From Himantopus leucocephalus (Eukaryota > Chordata > Aves > Charadriiformes > Recurvirostridae), in contig RSEF01000003.1 of assembly GCA_003993805.1 (NCBI GenBank), positions 106,632,300 to 106,696,299 on the forward strand: 64,000 nucleotides of DNA, given 5' to 3'. The position numbers and the translations under genes are program-made. The notes below the pieces were generated by a model that was not told where the DNA came from, did no database searches, and saw nothing but the letters and a program-made list of their open reading frames with translations. Positions 37,901-50,700 of the stretch are shown one piece after another; within the stretch, counting starts at the first letter, position 1, and every line of letters starts with the position of its first letter.

Positions 37901-39690
37901 ATCAGGTGCAAATGAGTACAATCCTGTTTAGCTGAATAAAAGATGTTAATTTACAGCAGCTGAGGGTATGGTCCCAAGGTTAGAATATAACACTGCTTTA
38001 GCATATTCTTTTCTTTAATGTGGTTCTGACTGCTTCATTACTATATTAATTTTACTGTGAAGAAAAATTTATGCCTTTGCTTTACTCTAGGCCAGGATGA
38101 ATCATATGACTACATACTTATTGTCTTTGCCTAGTGTAGCACACCTGAGTGGGTAAAGAGCAACCCCATGGTAATAACCCCCGGCCTGACGAGGAACAGG
38201 TGCACTCTGCAGATAACTGAAAATCTTTAATCAAAATGAATAATTTACCAAAACTGATTTCCCAACTTGCAGTCATACTATAATGAAGTTTTTCAGGGAG
38301 AAATATTTTGTGCTAATTTCTAGTGGCTACAAACAATTTTATACCATCCTCCTTTATCCTGCATTCTGTATCTCATGCACTATTTTCTTCACAAGAGTAA
38401 TAGCACGTATCACCTTTGTCTGATCATTGTCATGCACAGCATTCATTATTTCAATGTGATGTTCTGCCTTCTTTTGAATTTAGTCTTTGAGCTGTGTTTC
38501 TGAAGGTATTCTCCCAGATCTAATGGCAAAGTCAGATCAGTCACACTGTTCTTAGACTGTTTTACCCTGATTATTTTTATGCAGATGCTGCACATGACTT
38601 GATTTAATCTCACATATCTGAATGGTTCTGCTAAGATGTGCAAGCTGAACTTATCCCACTAAATACAGTGCATTGTGTTCGCATTTGGCTTTGATTTAAG
38701 ATGTATCAGTACCTTTTAACTGTGCTGGTAGTTAATATTATCCAAAACTTTCCAGTATGAAGAGTGGTTTTGTGATTCTTAAAACTGAAAAATACTCATT
38801 ATGTGGTAGAAAACTTGTATTCAGATAGAAAATTTTTGTCATTCCCACCTAAATCAACTTTACTCTTTCTGAAAATCCTTTGTCCTGCCCATCTAAAGAG
38901 AACCTTACAGCTTCTTATTTGTGAAGCTCTACCACCTTAATGTGCAATTACATAAAGACTTGGAACCTGTCTGGAAGGGAGGAAGGGCATGACCAAATTA
39001 ATTTCAGAAATTTGTCTTCTGACGTGTCTTGAAAATTGCTTAGATATGATCAACCAGTTAAAACTTTTAAAAAATGCAATTCACATAGTTTCAGGAGTGA
39101 AAGCCTAAAACCTACTAGCTTATTTCCTTGAGAATATCATTGCCATCACAGGTGGGCACAGTAAGAAAGATGAGGAAGAGAGATAAGGGAGGACAGAGAT
39201 AAGTGTTAGAAGAGTGACACATATTGGGGAAGGGGTATCGTCAAGGGAATGGATGAAAAACAGAGAGAAGCAGAGTGAACAAGCCTAGCGCTGCTGGGAT
39301 AAATGCCTTCCACAGGCCAGGATGGTACTTCACGTTCTTTTATTGTCTAGCAAGTGTCTGTAATATGTACAGGAAATGGAGGGTTATTTCCCCTTTGGAG
39401 ACTGGGGCACGTAACAAAGAACAGATGTCTGATCATCCTATGTGATTTTTTCCCCCCCATAGGGCTTCTGCTCTATTCAATCCATGGGTCACATTAAGGC
39501 AATGACCAAATACCTACTGCAAATTATCTTTTTATCCTCATCACTGAGTTCATGTAGCTTCCCACATAATTAACACTGATATTGTTAGGATTCTGAGAAG
39601 TGATGATGATCTCTTTCCTTATTACACTGCAAAATCCAAGACCTTTTAATGCTGTGGAAAAAGAAAACAATTCACTCCCTTTCCATCGCC

Positions 39691-39695
39691 TCCCC
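39691..39695 (+). repeat. Probable target site duplication, left (TCCCC)
   Basis: It lies before the LTR end. The right copy is TCCTC (40158-40162), with one mismatch in five. Confidence 0.55.
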
Positions 39696-39813
39696 TGTCA
39701 TGGTTTAACCCCCAACACACGGCCGCTCACTCACCCCCCTTTCCACCTACAAGAGAGAAGAGGGAGAAAAAGGGGGAAAGTTAAAAAAAATTCGTGGGTC
39801 GAGATAAAGACAA

Positions 39814-39819
39814 TTTAAT
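39814..39819 (-). terminator. LTR poly(A) signal ATTAAA
   Basis: On the minus strand ATTAAA lies about 130 bases downstream of the TATA box, the expected spacing for an LTR R region. It is inferred from family layout. Confidence 0.55.
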
Positions 39820-39945
39820 ACAACAGTATCAGAAAAGGAAAAAAGCCACTAGTAACAACAATAATAATACCACCACTCTCACCACCTCATGAATTGGCAC
39901 TGTCCTGAGCAGTGATTGCCGATTCCCGCCCCCTGGCTAACCACC

Positions 39946-39969
39946 ATTTATATACCGATCATGACGTCT
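39946..39969 (-). promoter_or_regulatory. LTR core promoter: TATA box with upstream CRE-like site
   Basis: The minus strand reads AGACGTCA (one base off the TGACGTCA CRE, plus-strand 39962-39969), then TATATAAAT (39946-39954). This is the standard U3 promoter layout of this LTR group. Activity today is unknown. Confidence 0.65.
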
Positions 39970-40157
39970 ATGGTATGGAGTATTTCATTGGTTATTCCAC
40001 CGTTCTGTCTATTCTTCTATGGGAAGATGAAAGAAAAGTCCTTGAATAATACAAACGTCACTTGGTAACAACTAAACCCAATAGGTATTACTGACATTCC
40101 TTTAACATCAGTCACTAGAAAGAGAAATTAACTTTTTTCCCAGCTGAAAATAGGACA

Positions 40158-40162
40158 TCCTC
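40158..40162 (+). repeat. Probable target site duplication, right (TCCTC)
   Basis: It directly follows the terminal GACA and matches the left copy at four of five bases. Confidence 0.55.
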
Positions 40163-41762
40163 CCAGCCTGAAATTTGACTCGCTCCAGAATAGCCCAGAG
40201 ACTATAATTTAGGGCAATTACGCGGAGTGTGAGACATCATATTTCAAGTTCCTGCTTTACACCAAGATGAACAGGACTTGAACCTTTGTCTTTCATGCTA
40301 TTGCCTGCGCTTCAGAGTGTTACAAATAAAAATTCCTCACTAACTTTGACCTGTACAAGTTTCACTGAAACTGATAGACTTCTGTGGAGTGTTTCAGTGT
40401 CAGTGAAAACAAAAAAAAGCCATTACACTGAGAAACTGTTGCTGAGTTCTGCTTTGGAAAATCACTAGAAATGACAGTGGAGGGAAGCAGAGAGTGTAAG
40501 TCAACTTTTATGTAGTTTGGAGGGTGATGGAACTTGAAAGAGGTGATAAAAATATGATGCTTATATCAATTTTCAGAAAGCAGTACAGAAGAGAATTTCA
40601 ATTAAAGCTGTTTCTCATATTAACCTTAGCATTCTCTTAATTATTACGTCTTGGTTTTATTTTAGAACTACACAGAAGCGTCATTGTGCAAGAACGGTAT
40701 AAACAATGACTTAAAGAAAGTGCCTTCTAAGTTCAGACAGAATTAAATATAGCCTGTGTTTAAGGGAACAAAGCGAAGTTGTAGGGTAGGGCTGTAATGT
40801 CATATAGGGAAGAAAATATAGTTGCATAAGTGAGTAATTGGCTCAATTAATGGCTTTCAAACAAATCAATGACATCAATTTCCTTTACTGGACTTCTGCG
40901 CCTAGGCCTTGCAGAACTTACTATATACAACCCAAATAGATTCAATATAAAGAAACAACAGGTGAATTTCCTCACATACTTATTTCCATCTGCGGTTAAT
41001 GATAGATGCCTTACGTATTCATATTCAGTGTGCAGCATAGGGAAATGCATTATTTTGCTTTCTTGATTTTGCTTTATTCATTTTAACTAGAAAATATATG
41101 TGACAGTTATGAAGCACAGACTTTGACAAGACAAATTATCTGTAATTTTTCCCAAGAAAAGGAAAAAATATGGAGAAATGAGCAGTAGGATGGATAGAAA
41201 ATAGTTTATTCCTTAAAGAAAAAATAGATCAAGAAAGTTATGGTGTTTTTTTCTGTTTATTTAAAATAATTAGGGTTGCAGATTTTTTTTTGGTGATATT
41301 CTATTGATTTTTCAGTTATGAACTAGATCTCCAGGTACTATTAAGTAAGATCATTTTTATCCAAATGATGTAGATTTACATGACCTAAAAGTCTTGTTTA
41401 TTAACCATATGTTTCCTCACAGGTCAAATTCATCTGCAACTGATTTAGATTTAGTATTCTGGGATCTTCAATCCATCAAATTTAATGGAAATATGCTGCT
41501 CAGCCTAGAACTTTTACACTGGTTTACAGGGCACACACTTTCTGTGGAACACAGGCAAATGTGTTGAGGAAAAAACAGCCTACTTCATACTGTGCCATTG
41601 ACTTAACACAAATTTGGTGTATTTTCTTCATGGAAGAATGGTAGACTAGATTTTACCCCCTGCTTATAGCTGTGAAAATGAGGAAGCTAGATCAGAAGCT
41701 CTAGGATTCTTTCAGATGCTTATGAAGTATAGATGGGTTGTGTATTTCCCTAATTCCCTGGA

Positions 41763-41780
41763 TTTTTTTTTTTTTTTTTT
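41763..41780 (+). repeat. Poly-T tract
   Basis: Eighteen T in a row. No adjoining SINE or LINE body is recognisable. Confidence 0.9.
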
Positions 41781-44700
41781 AATGCAGTTGCCAGGGAACA
41801 AAATGATGAAATAAAACTAAACACCTGATATCCCTTCATGTCATAAAACATATTTCCTGCAACATACCTTATGGTCTACCTGCCACCGATGCAATTCTAT
41901 AATAAACAGCAGAGCTGTATCTGCAGTAAAACTGGGTTAGAATGAGCAGAACTTGTCATCTACATTTCCAAAGGAAAAGATGGGAGTTATTTCATCCACA
42001 CAGCAGCATTTCCCTGCTCTCTTGGGTTTTCAAGTTACTCTGAGTTACTCAGCCAGATATGTTTCTGATCTTAAAACACAGTCACATCTACTTTGCAGCA
42101 AAGAAGAAATCATTAAATAAATTTATCTTTCTAAAAAATAGAACTCTTATTGATTCCTCTGGATTTCTGACAGGATAGTGAACAGTTTTATCCAAAATCA
42201 ACACCTGATCTTCCAACTAGGCACTTGTTTTGTTACTCACCTTGCAATGATGGTAGTTACCTACAAACAGAAGTTAATTCATATAAAGGTATAGTGTGAT
42301 CTTAAAAGCTCACCCATCTCACTGTGAAACACAGATGAAACTAAACAGAGTAAGAGGCTCTTACCCTATGTAAAATGTTGTAGAAACGCTAAAGAAGAGC
42401 TGTTACAGAATAACTATCCTTGCATGACACCACGTGTAGGTAAGTTCTTCTCATGTCATATATTACCAGCTACCACTGAAAACCTTCATAAGAACCACGC
42501 TTCTTTCATACTGCAAATATGGAAAAAAAATCTCCATGTTGTATCTCAGATATCACTGGATGAGTATTTGACAAGGATTAGCTGTTTGAAGATGACATCC
42601 AAGAGTGATCTCAGAATGATGTGGGTATTGACCGTGGATTTTTCTTCTATTGTAGCAATTATTATAAAAGAAAATTGACCTTTTTTGGAATGCACAATAG
42701 ACAACAAATCAAATTTACATAGAATGGTAGGTATTTCTGACTATTCATTATGAAAACACCTTTCATTTCATAGTTTTCTTCCAGCATGGAGATGTACCTT
42801 CCCTTTGAATTACTAACAGGCTTTCCACATTGTAGCTTGTAGGAGAAAGAAAATAGGAAAACTTTCTGTAACGAGTTTTCAGCTGTGACCTTACACTGCT
42901 CGAGACCTAAAATGTTACTGTTGGTTATACAGTAGCAAATGTTTTTATCATTATTTTATTAAATTTCATAGCAAAGGAAAGAAATAGTGCAACAATGCTT
43001 TATGTTTTCTTTAAGGAAAAAGCTAACCTGGGTCACAGACGGCCAATGGGAATATACACTATAGACATCATATTTATCCTGCTTGCAAAAGCCAAGTGAT
43101 TGAACATCTGCAAAGCCATATTTAAAGAAAAACTTTCCCAGACCATTTGATAGTTTTTACATCTGTAGCAATGTACTGTGGGTCATATTAATAACTCTGC
43201 CTAAGTTGGACAAAAACCATTTCTGTTAGCTTTCTTTCCACAACTAACCTCTATGAGAAAACTATTCTGAATTTTCAAAATAATAATTATAATCCCAAGC
43301 TTAAGATCTCTCTTCTTTTTATGCTTCTAGAAAAGTCCAGACTTAAGCACAAAATGCTGTTTCAAGGTATCAGCTAGTTCAGAGGACATTTAAAAACAAG
43401 AGTTAGAAAGACACAACATCCTTGTTTGACTTCATTTTTGTAGAAGAACATATTTCTCAATTACTTAATATCTATGCGACACTGTCACAAAAGGCAGTAA
43501 TGTGGTGGATTTTTTGAGTGTAATCATTAGTACTGCAAGTGGAGGGTAAATCTCGATAAATTCTTACTCCTTTTGAGGGAAGCTACTGAGATTTATTTGG
43601 CTATGTTCCACATTTTGCATATTCCTTGCTGCACCCTCTGTGTGCTGTGATTTGAGGCAGACTCCAATGGGAGTTCAGAATGCACTGAGTGCTATTGTAA
43701 GACATAGGAATGATTAGAACACGTTTTCCAGTATTAGGCAGTAATGCTTCCATTGAGGTCATTGCAGAAGTTATTGTTTTAGCTTGAGTAATTAAGTGTT
43801 TTGCTTAATGCACATAGATGCTTTCTGAAATAGAAGAATCTATTCCCTTTTCACTGGGAAGAAGTTTCTATTGCAAATATATTGTAGCAACTTTATTGCT
43901 TTTTTTCTTAATGTAGGCACGTGATTCTTTCTCACTTCTCTTTTTCGAACTAATTAGGCAAAAAAAGATGGGAATAAAAATGTAAAGAATGAATTCCTTC
44001 TGGGTGGTTCCATCCTGTATAGCTGGAGGGGGAGAAGGGGAATCCTAAAGAAATCATTACATCTGCATGGTGTTGTTGAGCCATCCCAGGCACTATGACT
44101 GGGTAGAACACAAAAGCTCTTACACTTTGTTTTTAACTCTACTCTGCATACCTGCTTATCCTTGACACACAGGACAGCTTCTGCAGTGTCTGGACTGCTT
44201 ATTTTGCAGGTCATAAAGCTTTACACAGAGATTTCATCATCAAACTCAATGATCTGTGAAGAATCTTGAACTTATCGACTCATCCAGGCTTGATTTCAGG
44301 ACCCATGCAACTGCTACTCCTTATCTTTATCTTTCCTTTTCCATTCATACTTTTCAATAAACAAATCCTTACTGATAGTTACAATTTATTTTTTTAAAAA
44401 TGATGCATTGCCTTCAGTTAAAGAAAGAAGGGTGTCTTGACTAATTAATCTCTGGTTGATTGCCCAGGATCTTTTTCCTGGAGACAAAAGACCAGGTGAA
44501 CATAGCAGAGTGCATTCTCCTTTTGGAGCTCTCTTTCAGATGCCCGTTGGAATCACTATGGCTCCTGCCAAAGACAAAGTATGGTCTCCAAATTCTACCT
44601 CCTCTGCTCCTTAGTCTACCTTGAAGTATAAAATAAAGTAATCCAAACATCCCTTTCCTCTAGAAAGTATTTTTTCTATTAGACATGAAATGTGGTTGGG

Positions 44701-47700
44701 CTAAAATACATGATGTTCTCGCTGATTACTTGAATAGTTTCTACCTACATTTTCTGTATATTATTGGCCATGAAGTTAATTTTAAAATTGGATCCAATAT
44801 CCATAATTTCTCAGGTGTAACTCAGCCATTCTAGTTTCCCTTTTGCAGCAACACAGAAATGCACCTAAGACATAGGATGTCCCCAAGGTACATGCTTGTT
44901 TCCATTGGTCATAGTCCCTGTAAGTTTTGGTCGGATGGCTTCCAATTTAGCCACTTTGATTAAATGTGTTGATTCAAGTAGGAAAAACTCTTGCCATAAT
45001 CAAAGAAAAAATGCCGTTCCAGATGCGGTGATTTTATTCCATTGGGAAAAAATAATTGTGTTGATTGACTGCCTTGAAGGTCTACTACATTTTCCATAAA
45101 TTAGTAGATACAAAGGCCTCTTTCCCTGAATTTTATGAAAGCAGAATGCATGTGCTTTTTTCTACTGCTTTGATGTAGAAATTGAGAAGAAAGTTAAGGA
45201 TGATGTAATTGTGAATTGAAATGAGCAATTATAGTAAAGCCCCTTGAAGTAAAAATGATATTTAAATAGAATTAATTTATAATTCAGTTGTTAGAAATGT
45301 CTCTTTGAGGGATTAACTTTTCATACATTACCAAAATAGAATGCAAAGAACTAACTGTTCTAAACTAAGCATTAGTCCATTGATATTGTCCAGTAAGTAA
45401 TACTATATTCTTGAACACAAAAAAGTGCCAAGGTTTTTTTCTTAGCAAACAATATTAGCAATAGTGTTGCTTTTTCTTTCGTATATAGTTTCTACTGTGT
45501 TAGTGATTGATATTTCCTATGATTTATATAAGAATAAGATGCTGTGTTGGATAAGGCCAACAAAATGCATTTTTGCTATTATCTGAGGATCAAACAGAGA
45601 TTGCATTCTACAGCTTTGAAAATGATGCTATTTTAACTTATGGCACTATGAACGCATTTGTTTTTCTTTTTCAAAATCAAATTACTGCATGTCACAATTA
45701 CTTGCCTTTCTTCATTAATTTTAGATACCTCGATAAATTGGTCCAAAAAATCTCTCACCTACAGTTTAGGGTCACTGAGAACAAAGCTTGTTTGTTTTTA
45801 TTTGTAATGTTTAGTGGAAAAGAGCTTTCTTCAAGTCATGAAACAACCATAATAAATTAACACAAATCAGCAGGCTTCTTTCAGGCAGTGCTAGGTCAGT
45901 AAAGTGAAGTAATAAGCACATATTTTACATTTATTGCAGGCTCTGGGAAATAATGGAAATAGTATCAGCTAAGTTACAAAACTAGGTGCTCTCTGGAGAT
46001 TGTCTGAAAAAATTTTATGAACTTTTGAGACTTCTGAGTATCATTCTACCAGTGGGCCAAGTGGTTTACATGTCTGTCCCAAAGGACAATCTGTCATTGT
46101 CATCCTCATCAGTGCCACTGTATCTCTTGTGTGGCACCTGCAGTATTTGCAGATAAATATCAAGTCAAGCTTCTTCTCCTACAAATTTGTAATTTAAATA
46201 GACCATGCACTTAGGAAGACCATAAAAAGGGGATGGAATCAACCCATATCATGCTGGGGGCTGTCATTATGGTGGATGCTGCTATCTTTTCGTTGAATCT
46301 AGGCTTAGTGACTTCACTAAGTATTTACCACAGAGTAAGTGTTACTTTGCCGAAACTGCTCTTACATCATCCAGACATCTCCCATAATCAGAAAACAGCT
46401 ACCGGTACAACCTACCTCACTTAGAACTAAGAAACTCAGCGCCTCCATAATGTCATTATTGTTAGTTTATTTACTTGTAAGACTATCAGTTATCTCCATG
46501 ATAGACAGGGTCATTGCATGCATCCTGCCTGGACCCTCAGCGGTTATCTGTGCCAACAGTCAGCGTTACACAAAAGAATTGTGTTGTGTTCACACCATTT
46601 GAGCATGTTTTCTTCAAGTGATTTTTACAACTGCCTCCCCAGATATTATCTTCAGCACATGTCTGAAACAAGCCTGAAATTTGTATCTCACAGTCTGTCT
46701 CAAATAAGATTTAATCATCACACCATTCTAAGTATGAATACAAATACAATACAATGAACTTTACTGGAAATAAAATCAGGCCTTTCACAGCATTTTACAT
46801 GAAATCCTGACCCACCAACTGCTATGCATTGAAATGATATCACTGTTTATAAAAATTACAATAATTACATATTTCCTGCAGGCCTCAGACCCTAGAGCTA
46901 TCTACTACTATACTACTTCATGGTTACTGTGAACTGTGGTGGATTCTGGTCCTCATGATGCATTCCTCTGTTATTTCTTCCTTTGCTAAAACTCACAAAC
47001 TCCAGCCATGTTTTTGAGTGAAAGTCATCATTTCCAAGGAATATTGTGATGCATTTAATGCCACCAGTGGACTTAAATATGAAACTAGAATAGAAATGGT
47101 CAACTTTCCTTGGATAGCCGCTGTTGTGAAAAGAACCAGAATCAAATCTTTCAAGTAAAAAACGAGATGCTTACTGTTTTTTCAGATGACTAATGGGACA
47201 AATGTGTGTTTTAACAGCCATATATGGAGATTTACACCCCTAAATTTCCATTAAACCTTTGCTTTAGTTTTTTTAAAGCCTTCTATCAGCTTGGGTCTTA
47301 GTGCCCTGAATATTTATTGATTTACACAAAAATCAGCCAGATCACATCAAACAATCTGGCCAGTACCGTCTACAACTAATCTCCACTTGCTTTTGCAGAA
47401 AGCTATTTCCGGTATTATTAGTCTGTATTACCAGTGATGGAATATTATTTTCAACTAATCATTCACTTCAATTTTGACTGTCAAATATAGCAAAGTATAG
47501 GAAAACTTGATGCAAAGGAAATGAACTAACAGCATCAATTTATATTAAAGGACTCAAGATTTCCATCAGAAAATAGAAAATGAGATCCTAGATTCTTGCT
47601 TGACTGATACATATGAATGAGATTTATGTATGTAGTGAACACTGATAAAAATCCAGCAGCACTGCATGAAGGGACTTTTTTCTGCCTTTGGTTTTTCTCA

Positions 47701-50700
47701 CTTAGATTTGGTGCAGGGTTCTACTTAAACAGCAGCAGATGTTCGAAAATGGGAATGAAATCTGGGTCAAGCTACTTGGAATGCTCCAAACTCTACTTTC
47801 CATTCTTGTGTTAACTCCTTTGCACCCATAGGAGGGTAAATCAGTTTAATTTGCTCATTTTATCTCACCGTTCTTCAACTTCAAAAGTCCCTCTGTGCAG
47901 CACAGAATGGCAAACACTGATTTCTGTGACCTGTAAGTACATACAGACTATGGGGTAATATCTCCCTACTGGTTTTCAATCTAAAGTATAGCTGGGGAAG
48001 AGAAATTTTACAAGGGAGACTATGTTGAAAACAGCCATTCTAGATAAAACGGTAGAAAGGACACTGTTCCATTTCCATGTTTGTTTGGTAGCTCAAAACA
48101 GATTCACAGGTGCTCCACAGACCATGCTGCAGACCAAGCACTGGAGAACTGAGGTATGTGAATGGCCATTTCCCGCAGACGGCATAAGGAACATCTTGGT
48201 TTTGTAGCCTGCATGAGATCTCATGGAACATAAATTTGGGAGTGGGGAGGGAGGGAAAGATATCCTTGGGAAGATGTAAAATGGTGACTTTTGTGACTGG
48301 AAGGGACAATTCTGAACATCTTGTCGTATCTGCATGTGTTTTCTAAATGATGAAGTAGCATATTAAATGTGAGGTTTCCAACTTAACTGTGTAGAGATAC
48401 ACCACAGGAGAGATGAAGTAGCTGGAAAATAATAAATTCCTTCATTAGAAGAAACCGCCAATAAAACAAAGCTTCTAGACCAACATGTGAAACATGAAGG
48501 GATTTTCTAAATGAAGATCTTTCTTCTTTTTGCAAACTACCGTATTTGTAATGAAATTATTTTCATTGGAGTAAAATGAAGTACTTAATTGTGTGAATAC
48601 TATAATATTAAAACATGTTTGTTAAAACTGACACATTTGGCTCTACCTCAGCTCATCAGGGACATGGCAGAGTCAGGCTCAACTTCAAAAACAGGCTACA
48701 CAGAACAGTCCTTCTCTGTGAGAGAGAGGAGTCGAAATACTTTATCCTTACTATAAAATATTTTATTATTTACATAGTGGTAAACAGTACCCTTACCTGC
48801 TTACTGACATTCCAGCAGGGAACTTTATTCTGATACAAGAGGAATAGCTCTGCCTTTTTGCTTGATTAGTCTAGAAACTTTTTTTTTTTGGCTACTGCTG
48901 TCATCCCTGGGCACTAGCACATGCATCAACAAAATTAACTAAACTTTGTAACAGCGTATGGAGAAAATGTGCCATATAATTATGAGCATCTTCTCATTCA
49001 AATAAATTGGTTAAAAACATAATAATAAGGAGGAGTCCTTCAAAGCTGGCCTGTGCAGAGTAGAAATTTGGGCTGGGGTAAAAATGCAACTTCAGTAAAC
49101 TAAGTTTTCATTTGCCTGAAGACTTGCTGGAATACAATTTAATGTCAACACTACCTACAGCACGGTTAGGCGTCCTTTTTAAGTGAAAGGCTACTGGTTC
49201 AGTGCAATTACCCAATCACCCTTTGTATGTCTGCTATGTTGACATCCTTACTACTGTGTATGAATAAGAAGATTATACTTTTTGACATCATTACCTGAGA
49301 TCATGCCTGAAGAACATGCAAGGACCAGGACATCAGAAATTTTGCTTTGTTGGCATAAGATGTTATTACCTACAGTTTGTTTTGGGGTTGCTGCATAAGT
49401 AGGATAAGGTTTTCAAACAGTACAAACAGGGTTCATAATGCATACAGTTTAAGTACAGAGCTCTCCTGTCTGCTAAAAGCAGAGCATGTGCCATCTGATT
49501 TTGTATTTCAGAGATTCTTCACAAAACCTCTTCTAAGATTACACAAAACAGTAAAGAGCAAAGCAGCAACAGCAATACAAAACAGAGAAAGAGAAAAATG
49601 TCTAAATTCTGCAAATGGCAGTTTCTATCTCTAAAATGTATTTCCTGTTCTAGAAGACCAGAAACATAGTATGCAATGTAATTGCCATTATTAGACCCAG
49701 ATCTTATTCTTTTGCTTCTGGAAAACATCTGGCTATGTTCTGATGTTTTTTTTCTCTGCAACGAATATGACCCTACTACCTAGGGCCCTGGAAACCTTCC
49801 CCTTAACCCAGGTGTCTCAAATAGCATTATCACTTTTCAAACCCATGGTGAGATGAGTTTTGCCCTAGATGTCTTAAAAGGTGTCCTGCAAAGAGAAGAT
49901 GAAAAGGGCACATAGGAATCAAAATGGAGATGAAAAAATAATGCTACACAAGGAATTGATAGCAGCAACATGGTCACATCTGAAATTTTATGTTGGTTTT
50001 GCTGACCGCTTTCTTTGGAATGACCTTTTTGATCAAGAATGGACCTGGTGATGTGGTGATATTGTACAGGTAAGTATACTTCTAAGTGTGGATATGTTAC
50101 AGTCAATGAAATGAAAAAGCTGCAATCCACATGTCAGTGAGAAAAAGTCAGTGAAAATAGATTATTGATAATCTTTTATTATAGACACTGTAAATTACTT
50201 TCAAATACAACAGGGCGCTGACATAACCATTTTCTACCTTCTCTAGAAGCTCTGAAAATTATTTAACAACAATAATTTTCATATAACCAAAATACATTAA
50301 TGTGTTGCATTGTCTTTAGTTTATGCTGCTTTTCAATAATACTTTCACATAATTTTTACTGGTAAAGACTCTTGTTGGCAATTTGCTGTCTGGTAAAATT
50401 TTAAGAAAGAATATTTGGAAGGAATGAAATCCTAGGTCATCTGAAGTGGCAGACAACACTATCATTGATTTAACAGAACCAGGAATGTTCCAGAGTGATC
50501 TAACGCCATCCTGATAACCTGCCATACACCACAAAAACATCTTTCTTTTCACAGCATATGTGACAGTTTCAGCAATTGCACCTGTACATTTAGACTCAAG
50601 GTGTGATTCACAAACCTGGTTTTACATATTTGGTGAAAAATCAATTTGGGCAGAAGGGACTTGTTTCCATGAGATAATTTCATTATATTTATCAGCAAGG

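Larger units (their letters stand above)
22302..39690. other. AT-rich noncoding DNA with old repeat relics, no supported gene
   Basis: Apart from the relics listed separately (MIR-like, CR1/L3-like, microsatellites), no gene is visible. A short GC-richer patch near 29010-29080 has a small tandem of 'gctgctgacgct' but is no CpG island. A further weak MIR-like word, 'aaggtcacatagttagcaaa', lies near 36241-36262. Minus-strand frame 33069-33275 (68 codons) lies in a stretch with coding-like texture that I cannot assign. Confidence 0.65.
39696..40157 (-). mobile_element. Solo LTR of an avian endogenous retrovirus, minus strand
   Basis: The plus strand starts TGTCATGGTTTAACCCC and ends CAGCTGAAAATAGGACA. 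This is the reverse complement of the widespread avian LTR that begins TGTCCTGGTTTCAGCTGGG. Length is 462 bp, full for such an LTR. Reading minus it holds an upstream region, a CRE-like site, a TATA box, an ATTAAA poly(A) signal, a GT/T-rich part and the TG...CA ends. A near-perfect 5-bp target duplication (TCCCC/TCCTC) flanks it. No internal retroviral sequence is next to it on either side, so it arose by recombination between two LTRs. Confidence 0.9.
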
